DNA from: Pseudomonas sp. 8O
GTDB taxonomy: Bacteria; Pseudomonadota; Gammaproteobacteria; Pseudomonadales; Pseudomonadaceae
NCBI RefSeq assembly: GCF_902506495.1
Contig: NZ_LR733265.1
Span: forward strand, 374,098 to 438,097
DNA length: 64,000 nucleotides
Direction of reading: 5' to 3'
Shown: positions 36,128-44,641 of the stretch, piece after piece
Numbering within the stretch: the stretch's first letter is position 1
Layout of the letters: every line of letters starts with the position of its first letter
The notes under the pieces: generated by a model
Told to the model about the DNA's origin: nothing
Databases searched by the model: none
What the model saw: the letters and a program-made list of their open reading frames with translations, nothing else
Program-made: the position numbers and the translations under genes

Positions 36128-36742
36128 TCAGACCAGTTCCATCGCACTCATGCCGGCCAGACCCAACAGCACCACGCCACAGGCTGCGTAGGTCAGGCGA
36201 TGCCAGAGCAGCGAAGCGGCGCGGCGAAACCAGTCCACCAGACCGGCGCAGATGAAGCACCAGAGCAGCGAAGAAACCATGAAACCGGCGAAGAACACCG
36301 CCAGGTGCGTCGGCGTTGGCTGAGCGACGCCGATGGCCGCCATCGCCCCGCCCATGGCGGCCCAGTAGACGATGTTCTGCGGGTTGGTCAGCGACAGCGC
36401 AGCGCCCGCGGCGAAGGCACTGCCGGCGGCGACCTGACCATCGTCGCTGGGTTGCGGCGGGCGATGGGCGTCGCGCAGTGACTGATAACCGAGCCAGGCC
36501 AGGTAGAGCGCGCTGGCCAGCGTCAGCGGATAGCGAATCTGTGCGCTGTCGAGCAGCAGCGCCAGGCCGGTCAGGCCCAGGGCCGCCCAGGTGGCGTCGC
36601 CTACCAGCGAACCGATCTGTACCAGCAAGGCGGGTTTGTAGCCGTCACGCAGCCCGCGGCGCAGGGTTTCGCTGAACACGGCACCCGGCGCGGCGTTGAA
36701 GACGAAGCCGAGGAGCATGGCGGCGAGGAAGAAGCTGAACAT
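36128..36742 (-). CDS. LysE family translocator
   Basis: This 204-residue membrane protein has about six hydrophobic segments and the LysE/RhtB start (FFLAAMLLGFVFNAAPGAVF with the conserved PG near residue 19), then GSLVGDATWAALGLTGLALL and LTNPQNIVYWAAMGGAM. Such proteins export amino acids or similar small molecules; the substrate is not evident. It stands alone on the minus strand, with a gene-free stretch upstream. Confidence 0.88.
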   Translation of the reverse strand: MFSFFLAAMLLGFVFNAAPGAVFSETLRRGLRDGYKPALLVQIGSLVGDATWAALGLTGLALLLDSAQIRYPLTLASALYLAWLGYQSLRDAHRPPQPSDDGQVAAGSAFAAGAALSLTNPQNIVYWAAMGGAMAAIGVAQPTPTHLAVFFAGFMVSSLLWCFICAGLVDWFRRAASLLWHRLTYAACGVVLLGLAGMSAMELV

Positions 36743-37262
36743 GGAGTGTCCTTACAGGGGGTAGGGAAGCCTGATGTTCATAGCAGGTGGCGTGCCAGAC
36801 GCTGATAATAAAGTTTTCCACGGGGGCTGTGGGTATCTCTGTGGGTAAGCTGGTGGTGCTTGTCTGCTGGCCTCGTCGTGCGTCGTTCAGGCCGCGCTGA
36901 CGAATATTTGAGCACCGGAATTTTTCCTTTGTGCACAGGGGGTTGACAATTTCAAAGGTTTTTTCCGGGCGGTTTCTGGTTGTCCACGATAGCTGTGGAT
37001 AGTTTTGTTGGTAAGCGCTGTAAGCATTGCTGTAGATCTCGTGTGGCGGGGCTCTCAGCGCTTCGTTCATTTCTTGAGCAGCGACTGGTGACGGACGTTT
37101 CGATATGAAGACGGGGCGGTTTGTCCAGCGTTTTCTGGGGGCGGTGCCGGCAGGCAGCAGGTTATCCCCGGGTTTTGTTGGCAGGTCTGTGGATAAGCTG
37201 GTGGTAAAACCTTGGAACGCCTGTCAGGCCTGGCTGATGTGCACGTGGCGAGTTGCTGGCCA
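36743..37262. repeat. 520-base gene-free region with DnaA-box-like repeats
   Basis: No coding gene was supported. The region holds three related degenerate units: about 36814-36850 (TTTTCCACG, CTGTGGGTA, CTGTGGGTAAGC), 36980-37015 (TTGTCCACG, CTGTGGATAG, TTGGTAAGC) and 37162-37200 (TTATCCCCG, CTGTGGATAAGC). The 37188-37196 TGTGGATAA is a perfect DnaA-box complement. Spacing and layout repeat those at 34004-34245. The LysE promoter must also lie here. Confidence 0.7.
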
Positions 37263-38177
37263 TCATTGTGGCTGTAACGCGCTGAGTTGCGTCGGGCGGC
37301 CGAGCAGTTGCAAGGCACGATCCGGGTAATCGGTGACCAGACCGTTGGCGCCCATTTCCAGCAATCGCCGCATTTCGGGCTGCTCGTTGATCGTCCACAG
37401 CTGTACGTGCAAACCTCGCGCCTGAGCGTTACGTATCAGGCGCGGGGTGGCCAGGGTAAGGCCGCTATGCTGGGGAGGAATCTGCAGCACTGAATAGGAG
37501 GGTGACAGCAGGTCGCTCAGTCCTAGCCAGTTCAGCGCCAGCAGCAGGCGCACCGAAACCGGTCCAGCCGAGGTGGCGACCTCCGGGCAGAGCTCACGAA
37601 AGCGCTTGAGGCTGCGCTCATGAAAGCTGCCGACGATGACCCGATCGAGTTGGTCATAAGCCGCCAGCATTTCGCAGAGCACGGCTTCCATGCCGACATC
37701 GGGCACCTTGATTTCGAGCACCTTGGGGATCAATGGGAAGCGCTCGAACACCTCTTCCAGCGCGGCAATACGCGTGCCCTGGCCGCGGTAGGGATAGCTC
37801 TGACCGCCATCTGCCGTCCATTTGTAGCCGGCATCGAGCGCTTGCAGTTCGGCGAGGCTGAAGTGCGCGACCGGGCCCTGGCCATTGGTGGTGCGTTCCA
37901 GGGTTTCATCGTGGATCACCACCAGCTTGGCGTCCTGACTCAGGTGCAGGTCCATCTCCAGCATGTCGACGCCGAGGGCAGTGGCGCGTTCGAAGGCGAA
38001 CAGGGTGTTCTCCGGCCACAGCCCCTTGCCACCGCGATGGGCGATCACCAGAGGGCGTTCGCCGAGGTCTACGAGAACCGCAGGCAAGCTCGCCGGACGG
38101 CTGGTCAGTGTCAGCACCAGAACGATGACGCCGATCAGCAGCAGCGGGACGAGCAGAAATCGAGTGAAGCGCAGCAT
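37263..38177 (-). CDS. Glycerophosphodiester phosphodiesterase
   Basis: This protein of 304 residues has an N-terminal membrane anchor (MLRFTRFLLVPLLLIGVIVL) and a GDPD TIM barrel. Catalytic motifs are VIAHRGGKGLWPENT (His and Arg, Glu-Asn), MLEMDLHLS (Glu, Asp metal ligands) and VVIHDETLERTTNG (catalytic His). It cleaves glycerophosphodiesters to glycerol-3-phosphate and an alcohol, probably on the periplasmic side given the anchor. The start at 38177 was preferred to an in-frame ATG at 38306 because it begins the hydrophobic anchor. Confidence 0.93.
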   Translation of the reverse strand: MLRFTRFLLVPLLLIGVIVLVLTLTSRPASLPAVLVDLGERPLVIAHRGGKGLWPENTLFAFERATALGVDMLEMDLHLSQDAKLVVIHDETLERTTNGQGPVAHFSLAELQALDAGYKWTADGGQSYPYRGQGTRIAALEEVFERFPLIPKVLEIKVPDVGMEAVLCEMLAAYDQLDRVIVGSFHERSLKRFRELCPEVATSAGPVSVRLLLALNWLGLSDLLSPSYSVLQIPPQHSGLTLATPRLIRNAQARGLHVQLWTINEQPEMRRLLEMGANGLVTDYPDRALQLLGRPTQLSALQPQ

Positions 38178-38298
38178 GGGCGGGGTCTCGAGAGCGGTTC
38201 GGGACTTTGTGCCCCAGCGCAGGGACGTTGGCAAGTGCCACGCAAACGCCGGTAGCGCACCGCTACCGGCAGTGTCTGCGATGTAGGCGGCAACATCG

Positions 38299-38315
38299 GT
38301 GCGCATGGCGCACCC
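38299..38315. repeat. GGTGCGC palindrome
   Basis: GGTGCGC-ATG-GCGCACC forms a 7-bp stem, followed by CTACGG (the complement of the GTAG start of similar elements). It lies in the 216-base gap between the GDPD and HupE genes. Its G+C-rich surroundings (38330-38360) contain further imperfect copies of GTGCGC. Confidence 0.6.
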
Positions 38316-38393
38316 TACGGGACGGGGTGGGGTGCGCCGCGCGCACCGCGGGCACCCACGATGGGTGGCCTGTCCCTCAGGAGCTATCGGCGC

Positions 38394-38966
38394 TTAGCCG
38401 GCCAACAGCCAGGCACCGGTGACTGCCGACGCAGCGCCAGCGATGCGTACCAGCGGTGCAGCCGCTTGAGGCAGAAAGCGCACCAGGGCGAAACCGATGG
38501 CGTGCAGCGCAGCGGTAGCGACGATGAAACCGATGGCATAACCGAAGGGGCTGGCCAGATCCGGTAGCTCCAGACCGTGGGCGACGCCGTGGGTAAGGGC
38601 GAAGATAGCGGTCAGGGCAACGGATACCACCATCGGCAGACGAGCAGCCACGGCCACCAGCAGACCGAAGGCCAGCACCGAACCGGCAATTCCGGTTTCC
38701 ATCAGCGGGATTTCCACGCCGGCGAAGCCGAGAAGGCCGCCGACCAGCATGGTGCCGACGAAGGTCACAGGCAGCGCCCAGCGCGCCGCGCCACTCTGCT
38801 GCGCAGCCCACAGGCCGACGGCGAACATCGCCAGCAGGTGATCCAGGCCGAACACCGGATGGGCCAGGCCGGCCATGATCCCGGAGTCGCCATGCCCAGG
38901 GTGGGCGAAGGCCAGCGCCGGGGTGCAGAACAGGGCGATGGCGTAGAGGGTTTTGCGCAGATTCAT
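38394..38966 (-). CDS. HupE/UreJ family protein
   Basis: This protein of 190 residues has a signal peptide (MNLRKTLYAIALFCTPALAF) followed by HPGHGDSG and five to six membrane helices. The family signature HPVFGLDHLLAMFAVGLWAA carries conserved His and Asp residues, and a second His lies in ALTHGVAHGLELP. HupE/UreJ proteins are nickel (or cobalt) importers. It ends the ureE-ureF-ureG group (22-base gap after ureG), so nickel supply for urease maturation is its likely job. Confidence 0.9.
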   Translation of the reverse strand: MNLRKTLYAIALFCTPALAFAHPGHGDSGIMAGLAHPVFGLDHLLAMFAVGLWAAQQSGAARWALPVTFVGTMLVGGLLGFAGVEIPLMETGIAGSVLAFGLLVAVAARLPMVVSVALTAIFALTHGVAHGLELPDLASPFGYAIGFIVATAALHAIGFALVRFLPQAAAPLVRIAGAASAVTGAWLLAG

Positions 38967-38988
38967 GAGTATCTCCTTGAATGGGGAA

Positions 38989-39603
38989 TCAGGCCGCGGT
39001 GAGCATGCCCTGGCGTTCGATGAAGGCAATGATCTCGTCGAGACCCTGGCCGATTTTCTGGTTGCTGAAGACAAAGGGCTTGTCGCCGCGCATCTTCAGG
39101 GTGTCGCGCTCCATCACCTCCAGGGAGGCGCCGACCATGGGCGCGAGATCGACCTTGTTGATCACCAGCAGGTCGGACTTGCAGATTCCGGGGCCGCCCT
39201 TGCGTGGCAGTTTGTCGCCGGCGGATACGTCGATCACGTAAAGGGTCAGGTCCGATAGCTCGGGGCTGAAGGTGGCCGACAGGTTGTCACCACCGGATTC
39301 GACGATGATCAGGTCCAGGCCGGGGAAGCGGCGGTTGAGCTGCTCCACGGCTTCCAGGTTGATCGAGGCGTCCTCGCGAATGGCGGTATGCGGGCAGCCG
39401 CCGGTTTCCACGCCGATGATGCGTTCGGGCTCCAGGGCCTCGTTGCGCACCAGGAACTGGGCGTCTTCCTGGGTGTAGATGTCGTTGGTGACCACGGCGA
39501 TGTTGTAGCGCTCGCGCAGGGCGCGGCACAGGGCAAGGGTCAGGGCGGTCTTGCCGGAACCGACCGGGCCGCCGATGCCGACACGCAGGGGTTGGCTGTT
39601 CAT
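38989..39603 (-). CDS. ureG: Urease accessory GTPase UreG
   Basis: This 204-residue SIMIBI-class GTPase delivers nickel during urease activation. Visible motifs are the P-loop [29 protein letters not shown], the CPH nickel-binding motif in [20 protein letters not shown], and the base-recognition motif VINKVDLAP. Start 39603 ([12 protein letters not shown]) with GAGGAA upstream was preferred to 39621. It follows ureF by 14 bases. Confidence 0.97.
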   Translation of the reverse strand: MNSQPLRVGIGGPVGSGKTALTLALCRALRERYNIAVVTNDIYTQEDAQFLVRNEALEPERIIGVETGGCPHTAIREDASINLEAVEQLNRRFPGLDLIIVESGGDNLSATFSPELSDLTLYVIDVSAGDKLPRKGGPGICKSDLLVINKVDLAPMVGASLEVMERDTLKMRGDKPFVFSNQKIGQGLDEIIAFIERQGMLTAA

Positions 39604-39617
39604 TTCTGGATTCCTCG

Positions 39618-40292
39618 TCAAGAGCGGAAGAGACGCGAGTACTGGCGCTCGTGCGCCATGCTCGCCAGGGTCAGGCCGAAGGCGGCGCTGCCCCAGTGTT
39701 CAGGGGGAAGGTTGGCGGCTTGCTGCTGGGCGGCCTCGAGCGTTGGCAGCAGGCGGCTGGTCAGGCGCTGGGCGGCCTGTTGGCCCAGCGGCAGCACCTT
39801 CATCAATACGGCCAGCTGATTTTCCAGCCAGCCCCAGAGCCAGGCGGCCAAGGCATCGTCCGGGCTGATCTGCCAGGCGCGTGCGGCCAGCGCCCAAGCC
39901 AGGGCCAGGCCGGGTTCGTCCTGGGCTGCAAGTGCTTCGCGCGCCGCCTCGTCCAGCTCGGGCAGGCCTTCGAGCAGTTGCCGCAGCGAATAACCCATCT
40001 GCCGGCTCTCCAAGGCCAGCTCGCGGGTTTCACGACTGGCGCGGTGCTGTTCGGCCAGCGCCTGCAGGTGCGGCCAGTCACCCTCATGCGCAGCGCGACA
40101 GTGAGCCAGCAGCAATGGTGCTTCGAAGCGGGCGAGGTTGAGCGTCAGTTGATCGGCCAGCCAGCGTTCGGCGTTTTCGGCATCCTTGACCAGGCCACTG
40201 TCGATAGCCCATTCCAGGCCCTGCGAATAGCTGTAGCCGCCGATGGGTAGTTGTGGGCTGGCCAGGCGCAGAAGAGCCCAGGCGGGTTTCAC
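39618..40292 (-). CDS. ureF: Urease accessory protein UreF
   Basis: This protein of about 224 residues begins with GTG (40292) as [20 protein letters not shown], followed by [13 protein letters not shown], the UreF N-terminus. A longer in-frame ATG frame from 40586 would run through the ureE gene out of frame and gives low-quality sequence, so it was rejected. UreF acts as a GTPase-activating partner of UreG in the UreDFG complex. It is helical, with [14 protein letters not shown] and [20 protein letters not shown]. It lies 52 bases after ureE. Confidence 0.93.
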   Translation of the reverse strand: MKPAWALLRLASPQLPIGGYSYSQGLEWAIDSGLVKDAENAERWLADQLTLNLARFEAPLLLAHCRAAHEGDWPHLQALAEQHRASRETRELALESRQMGYSLRQLLEGLPELDEAAREALAAQDEPGLALAWALAARAWQISPDDALAAWLWGWLENQLAVLMKVLPLGQQAAQRLTSRLLPTLEAAQQQAANLPPEHWGSAAFGLTLASMAHERQYSRLFRS

Positions 40293-40344
40293 GGTTTTGC
40301 CCTGGTGCGCGTGGCGCGCCCTACTTGGCTCGATGGGTTCGGCG

Positions 40345-40845
40345 TCATTTGCGTACACCGAATTGGTGCAGGCGCGGGCCGTAGTTGAATTCCTCGTCGC
40401 CGTGATGGGAGTGATGATGACCGCCGCCATAGGCGCCTTGCTCGGGCTGATAGGGCGCTTCGATGGCTTCGACCGTGGCGCCGAGCTGTTCGAGCATGGC
40501 CTTGAGCACGTAGTCGTCAGGCAGGCGCAGCCAGTCCTCGCCCAGTTGCAGGGCGACATGGCGGTTGCCCAGGTGGTAGGCGGCACGCATCAACTCGAAC
40601 GGGCTGGCGCAGGTGACATGCAGCAGCGGCTCGGCCTTGGCCCGGATGCGCACGATACGTCCGTCCCTGGCCTGCAGGCATTCGCCGTCGGCCAGTGCTG
40701 GCTGGCCTCGCTCGAGAAACAGGCCGACCTCCTCACCGCTGGTGGTGAAACAGCGCAGGCGGCTTTTGCTGCGCGCTTCGAAGGTCAGTTCCAGTTCAGC
40801 GTCGCAGGTACTCTGCGCTGCGATTCGGGCGTGGATCACCAGCAT
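40345..40845 (-). CDS. ureE: Urease accessory nickel metallochaperone UreE
   Basis: This 166-residue protein has the two UreE domains: a peptide-binding N-terminal half (LRCFTTSGEEVGLFLERGQP) and a metal-binding C-terminal half (AAYHLGNRHVALQLGEDWLR). The C-terminus has a short His-rich tail (GGGHHHSHHGDEE) that stores nickel. It is the first gene of the ureE-ureF-ureG-hupE group. The urease structural genes and ureD are not in the window; in P. aeruginosa they also lie apart from ureEFG. Confidence 0.96.
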   Translation of the reverse strand: MLVIHARIAAQSTCDAELELTFEARSKSRLRCFTTSGEEVGLFLERGQPALADGECLQARDGRIVRIRAKAEPLLHVTCASPFELMRAAYHLGNRHVALQLGEDWLRLPDDYVLKAMLEQLGATVEAIEAPYQPEQGAYGGGHHHSHHGDEEFNYGPRLHQFGVRK

Positions 40846-41008
40846 GTGTGTTTATTCCAGGGCAATGTGCCCGGAAATAGTGCAAGTGGCTTGCCAAGGC
40901 TGGAGAGTGGCGCAAGGCGGCGCATTTCTGCGTGCTGTGGATAACTTGGCGAAGCAGTCAGGATTTATTTGGTGCGTTTTTTCTGTGTGCGCACGGTTGT
41001 GGTGCGTG

Positions 41009-41644
41009 CTACTCGGAGGGCTTGCCCAGGCCCAGCCAGTGCTTGCCACCGACCATGATGAAGCGCAGTTGCTGGATGACCTTGGCCTCTGCCGTGAGGT
41101 GCGCCGGCAAGGTTTCGGCGGGCGGATCGATCAGTTCGGGCAAGGTGGCGAATACCGTCTTCACCACCAGATCCGACACCACGTCGAGCGCTGCATCGTC
41201 GAGGTGCGGCATCCGGTTCATCAGCTTGAGATCGGCGGCCAGGTCGCTGGTGATGCGTTCGCGCAGGGCCGCAACGGCCTGGCGCACAGGTTGCGAGCCG
41301 CCGTACTGCTCGCGGGCGAGGAACAGGAACTGAGCGCGATTGGCGGCCACTTCGGCGAGGAAGATACGCACCGAGGCGTCGATCATGCCGCGCATTTCGA
41401 ACTCATGGCGGCGCACCTGGCGGATCGCCGCACGGAAGGTTTCGCCCACCTCTGCCACCAGCGCCAGGCCCAGTTCGTCCATGTCGGCGAAGTGGCGATA
41501 GAAACCGGTAGGCACGATACCGGCGACGCGCGTCACCTCGCGCAGGCTCAGGCTGCCAAAGCCGCGCCCGCTCTCCATGAGGGTGAGGGCGGCGTCCATC
41601 AGGGACTGGCGAGTCTGCTGCTTCTGTTCGGCGCGTGGCGTCAT
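41009..41644 (-). CDS. desT: TetR-type fatty-acid desaturation regulator DesT
   Basis: This protein of 211 residues starts MTPRAEQKQQTRQSLMDAAL and has a TetR helix-turn-helix (LSLREVTRVAGIVPTGFYRH). The ligand domain and the end FIMVGGKHWLGLGK match the FabR/DesT group. DesT of P. aeruginosa senses the ratio of unsaturated to saturated acyl-CoA and represses desCB; its homologue lies at the same place, divergent from desC. The start at 41644 was chosen by family form; 41674 is possible. Two palindromic operators lie in the divergent gap. Confidence 0.92.
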   Translation of the reverse strand: MTPRAEQKQQTRQSLMDAALTLMESGRGFGSLSLREVTRVAGIVPTGFYRHFADMDELGLALVAEVGETFRAAIRQVRRHEFEMRGMIDASVRIFLAEVAANRAQFLFLAREQYGGSQPVRQAVAALRERITSDLAADLKLMNRMPHLDDAALDVVSDLVVKTVFATLPELIDPPAETLPAHLTAEAKVIQQLRFIMVGGKHWLGLGKPSE

Positions 41645-41721
41645 GCGAAATCGGATCATTGAGCGATGCCGCACTCTAGCAAATGCGCGGCGCCAGCGTC
41701 GAACCGTGCGAAGGTGTTTCG

Positions 41722-41738
41722 GTGAACGACTGTTGACT
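41722..41738. promoter_or_regulatory. Putative DesT operator 1
   Basis: GTGAACGACTGTTGACT is an imperfect palindrome close to the GTGAACGCTTGTTGACT-type site I recall for DesT in P. aeruginosa. It lies between the divergent desT and desC genes. Confidence 0.65.
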
Positions 41739-41763
41739 GAAATGCAGGCTATCTGTCAGCCTT

Positions 41764-41779
41764 GTGAACAAGTGTTCAC
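41764..41779. promoter_or_regulatory. Putative DesT operator 2
   Basis: GTGAACA-AG-TGTTCAC is a perfect palindrome with 7-base arms, 42 bases after the first site and only 12 bases before the desC start codon, where binding would block transcription or initiation. Confidence 0.7.
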
Positions 41780-41791
41780 TGGGTTTTTCTG

Positions 41792-42880
41792 ATGGCTCTG
41801 CTTTCCCTGTCATTGGCGCGGCATGCTGCGGGAGGTCTGCAACCGCTGCGCCGGCTCTGTGCGGCCGGCTGGCTGCGCGAGGCGGATATCGATCTGTGTT
41901 TGCGCTCGCTGCATCCGGCGCTGCGTCTCAACCGCGTATTCGCCAGGGTCGAGGCGCGGCGTTGGGTGGCCGACGACATGCTGGCACTGCAACTGCGCTG
42001 CAATGGCAATGCGCGGGACTGGCGGGCCGGGCAGCATGTCCAGGTTTATCTGGAGCAGGACGGCGTGCGCCACGGACGTAGTTACAGCCTCACTTCGGTG
42101 GCAGCCGACGGGCGTATCGAGCTTGCGATCAAGCGCCAGCCGGGCGGGCGCCTGTCCAATCTGCTGCTCGATCATCTGGAGGTGGGTAAGGTGATCGAGC
42201 TGGGTCAGGCATTTGGCGAGTTCGTTTGGCCGCAGGAGCAGGACGCCGTGTTGCTGCTGGCGGCTGGCAGTGGCATCACCCCGTTGTTCGGTTTATTGCG
42301 TGATGCACTGGCGCGTGGCTTTTCTGCGCCGGTGACGCTGCTACATCAGGTCCGTCGTCACGGCCAGCAGGCCTTTGCCGAGGACCTGCAGGCGCTGGCT
42401 GCGCGCTACACCAACTTCCAGGTGCGCTGGGCCTTCAGTGCCGAGGCTGGTGGCCGGCTGACGGCCGATCACATTGCTGCCCTGCCTGCCGAACACCTGC
42501 TGGTATGCGGTCCGCGCGGTTTCGTCGACACGGCGTGCGGCTGGTGGCGCGATGCCGGGCGCGGCACCAGCCTGCAGTCGGAAAGTTTCAGCCCGTTGCC
42601 GGTACTGACCGAGGCGCAGACACCTGAGGTGCTCCTGAGCTTTGCCCGCAGCCGCCAGCAGGCACTGGGTAACGGCAACGCCAGCCTGCTGGAGCAGGCC
42701 GAAGCCAATGGTTTGCGTCCAGCCCATGGCTGTCGCCAGGGCATCTGCGCCAGCTGCACCTGTTTGTTGCTGGCCGGCACGGTGCGTGATCTGCGTAGCG
42801 GTGAGCTGTTCGCCGAACCCAATCAACCCATACGCCCATGTGTCAGTGCCCCGCATGGGGATGTGGAGGTGGATCTGTGA
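41792..42880 (+). CDS. desC: DesC ferredoxin reductase (electron donor of the acyl-CoA desaturase)
   Basis: This 362-residue protein has an FAD-binding domain (RSYSLTSVAADGRIELAIKR), an NAD(P)H domain (VLLLAAGSGITPLFGLL and LLVCGPRGFVD), and a C-terminal plant-type [2Fe-2S] domain (AHGCRQGICASCTCLLLAGT with a later Cys). It passes electrons to the desaturase encoded next. The genes overlap by four bases (GTGA). Divergent desT and the two palindromes indicate DesT control. Confidence 0.93.
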   Translation: MALLSLSLARHAAGGLQPLRRLCAAGWLREADIDLCLRSLHPALRLNRVFARVEARRWVADDMLALQLRCNGNARDWRAGQHVQVYLEQDGVRHGRSYSLTSVAADGRIELAIKRQPGGRLSNLLLDHLEVGKVIELGQAFGEFVWPQEQDAVLLLAAGSGITPLFGLLRDALARGFSAPVTLLHQVRRHGQQAFAEDLQALAARYTNFQVRWAFSAEAGGRLTADHIAALPAEHLLVCGPRGFVDTACGWWRDAGRGTSLQSESFSPLPVLTEAQTPEVLLSFARSRQQALGNGNASLLEQAEANGLRPAHGCRQGICASCTCLLLAGTVRDLRSGELFAEPNQPIRPCVSAPHGDVEVDL

Positions 42881-43959
42881 CGGTTCGTCTTGATCGCGAG
42901 TTGAACCCCGCTGAGCTCGAAGCTTTCGGCCAGGAGCTGGATGCTCTGCGCCAGCGCACCCTGGCCGATCTGGGCGAGGCCGATGCGCGCTACATTCGCC
43001 GTGTGCGTGGCGTGGTGCGCCTGTGCTGCTGGAGTGGTCGTGCGCTGCTGATGTTCGGTTGGTTCCTGCCGACCTGGCTACTCGGCACCTTCTTGCTGGG
43101 GCTGGGCAAGATCCTCGAGAACATGGAGCTGGGCCACAACGTGATGCACGGCCAGTACGACTGGATGAACGATCCGGAATTCGCTGGCCGCCAGTACGAG
43201 TGGGACATCGTCGGCCCCGCCGATTTCTGGCGGCACACCCATAACCACGTGCATCACACCTACACCAACGTGCTGGGCATGGACGATGACGTCGGCTATG
43301 GCGTGGTGCGCCTGTTCCCCGAGCAGCGCTGGAAACCGTTCTATCGTTGGCAGCCGCTGTGGGTGACGATCCAGGCGCTGCTGTTCCAGTACGCAGTGGC
43401 GATTCAGCACCTGCGCCTGGACAAACTGGTGAAAGGCCGCATCAGCAAGGAGGAGGTGCGGCCGCTGGCACGTCAGTTCGGTGCCAAGCTGGCGCGGCAG
43501 TGGGGCAAGGACTATCTGCTGTTTCCGCTGCTGGCCCTGCTGCTCGGCGCCAATGCACTGGCCGTACTGAGCGGCAACCTGGTGGCCAACCTGCTGCGCA
43601 ACCTGTGGACTTTTCTGGTGATCTTTTGCGGCCATTTCACCGAGAAGGCGGCGGTGTTTGCACCCGAGGTTCTGCAGAGGGAGACGCGTGGGCACTGGTA
43701 CCTGCGCCAACTGCGCGGTTCGAGCAACCTCTCCGGTGGGCCGCTGCTGCATATTCTGACCGGCAACCTCAGCCATCAGATCGAGCATCACCTGTTCCCC
43801 GACCTGCCCGCGCGGCGCTATGCCGAACTGGCGCGTGAGGTGCGCCTGATTGCCGAGCGCTACGGCCAGCATTACAACTGCGGCACCTTGTGGGGGCAAT
43901 TTTCCACCGTGCTGCGGCGCATCTGGGTCTACCGGCTGCCGATGCCGCCGACCGGGTAG
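42877..43959 (+). CDS. desB: DesB acyl-CoA delta-9 desaturase
   Basis: This 360-residue membrane desaturase starts at GTG 42877 (MTVRLDRELNPAELEAFGQE), overlapping desC. The three histidine boxes of the diiron centre are present: HNVMH, HTHNHVHH and HQIEHH. Two hydrophobic pairs (about 55-90 and 205-255) fit the family topology. It introduces a double bond into saturated acyl-CoA from outside fatty acids, so membranes stay fluid without de novo unsaturated synthesis. It is the last gene before the AT-rich island. Confidence 0.94.
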   Translation: MTVRLDRELNPAELEAFGQELDALRQRTLADLGEADARYIRRVRGVVRLCCWSGRALLMFGWFLPTWLLGTFLLGLGKILENMELGHNVMHGQYDWMNDPEFAGRQYEWDIVGPADFWRHTHNHVHHTYTNVLGMDDDVGYGVVRLFPEQRWKPFYRWQPLWVTIQALLFQYAVAIQHLRLDKLVKGRISKEEVRPLARQFGAKLARQWGKDYLLFPLLALLLGANALAVLSGNLVANLLRNLWTFLVIFCGHFTEKAAVFAPEVLQRETRGHWYLRQLRGSSNLSGGPLLHILTGNLSHQIEHHLFPDLPARRYAELAREVRLIAERYGQHYNCGTLWGQFSTVLRRIWVYRLPMPPTG

Positions 43960-44137
43960 GTGCGTGATGTAAGCAGTTATTATGTGGTGTGCAGGGCTGT
44001 AACTGTTGATCCTTGATACGGGAGCGCAAGCCTCTCTGGCGTTTCAGTAGTTCCTGCGCGAATGCTAAGGAAGGCTCCAAACTTCCCAGAGGCGCGGTGG
44101 TGAATAAGCCCTCCCATATCGTCGCTTGATGTGTGTT

Positions 44138-44172
44138 TGAAAAAGTGAAATGCCCAGCGAAGGGCATTTCAC
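44138..44172 (-). terminator. Rho-independent terminator of the AT-rich three-gene island
   Basis: GTGAAATGCCC (44145-44155) and GGGCATTTCAC (44162-44172) form a perfect 11-bp stem. On the minus strand it is followed by TTTTT, right after the MaoC-like gene. Confidence 0.9.
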
Positions 44173-44181
44173 GTGTTGGCG

Positions 44182-44634
44182 TTACGAGGGTATTTGTTTT
44201 GGATACAGAATGATTGCTGCTTTGGCCCGTACAATAGAGTTTCCAGCGTCGTTTGTAATGCTGCCCGCCATGCTGTAGACGGTTCCTTGCAAACTTTCTT
44301 TCCATTGTTTTTCTTCTACTTGCCACCTCATTAAATATCTAGTGTCAGGAAGGACGGGGGCGGTGAATTTAACATCCATGTGAGCCCCTAACATGGGGCC
44401 ATATGCGATGAAGTCAGTTGGAAGCAGGGCAGAGAAAAGCGCGGTAATGTGGCTTCCGCTTGCAATCAGCCCGCCAAGGCGCACAGTGTCTGGGTGATTG
44501 TTATCCACATGCAACGGATTGAGATCACCGATAAAACGGGCGCCTTCTACGATCTCTGCTTTAGAAAGTAAGAAGTGTTTACGGACCTCATATCCAATTT
44601 CTGGGATTTTTGTCTTGGTTGTGGTGGTGTTCAT
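44182..44634 (-). CDS. MaoC-like (R)-enoyl-CoA hydratase family protein
   Basis: This 150-residue single hot-dog-fold protein carries the hydratase-2 motif FIGDLNPLHVD with catalytic Asp37 and His42, then GGLIASGSHITALFSALLPT. MaoC/PhaJ enzymes add water to trans-2-enoyl thioesters. It is the last of three minus-strand genes in an AT-rich segment, seven bases after the radical SAM gene and followed by a strong terminator. Base use differs clearly from neighbours (many AAA, ATT, TTT codons), which points to transfer. The thioester substrate (CoA or carrier protein) is not shown, and no carrier protein is encoded here. Confidence 0.83.
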   Translation of the reverse strand: MNTTTTKTKIPEIGYEVRKHFLLSKAEIVEGARFIGDLNPLHVDNNHPDTVRLGGLIASGSHITALFSALLPTDFIAYGPMLGAHMDVKFTAPVLPDTRYLMRWQVEEKQWKESLQGTVYSMAGSITNDAGNSIVRAKAAIILYPKQIPS

Positions 44635-44641
44635 GATGGCC

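Noticed and set aside
36645..37070. Minus-strand frame of 141 codons before the LysE gene.
   Set aside because: It runs through the repeat region and into the LysE gene in another frame; no domain or ribosome-binding site.
34004..37200. DnaA-box clusters read as the replication origin.
   Set aside because: No dnaA, dnaN, gyrB or AT-rich unwinding region; neighbours match PAO1 genes far from its origin, and the boxes are spread over several gaps.
39618..40586. Extended 322-codon form of UreF starting at 40586.
   Set aside because: The first 98 codons lie opposite the reading of ureE and give low-complexity sequence; the GTG at 40292 gives the normal UreF start.
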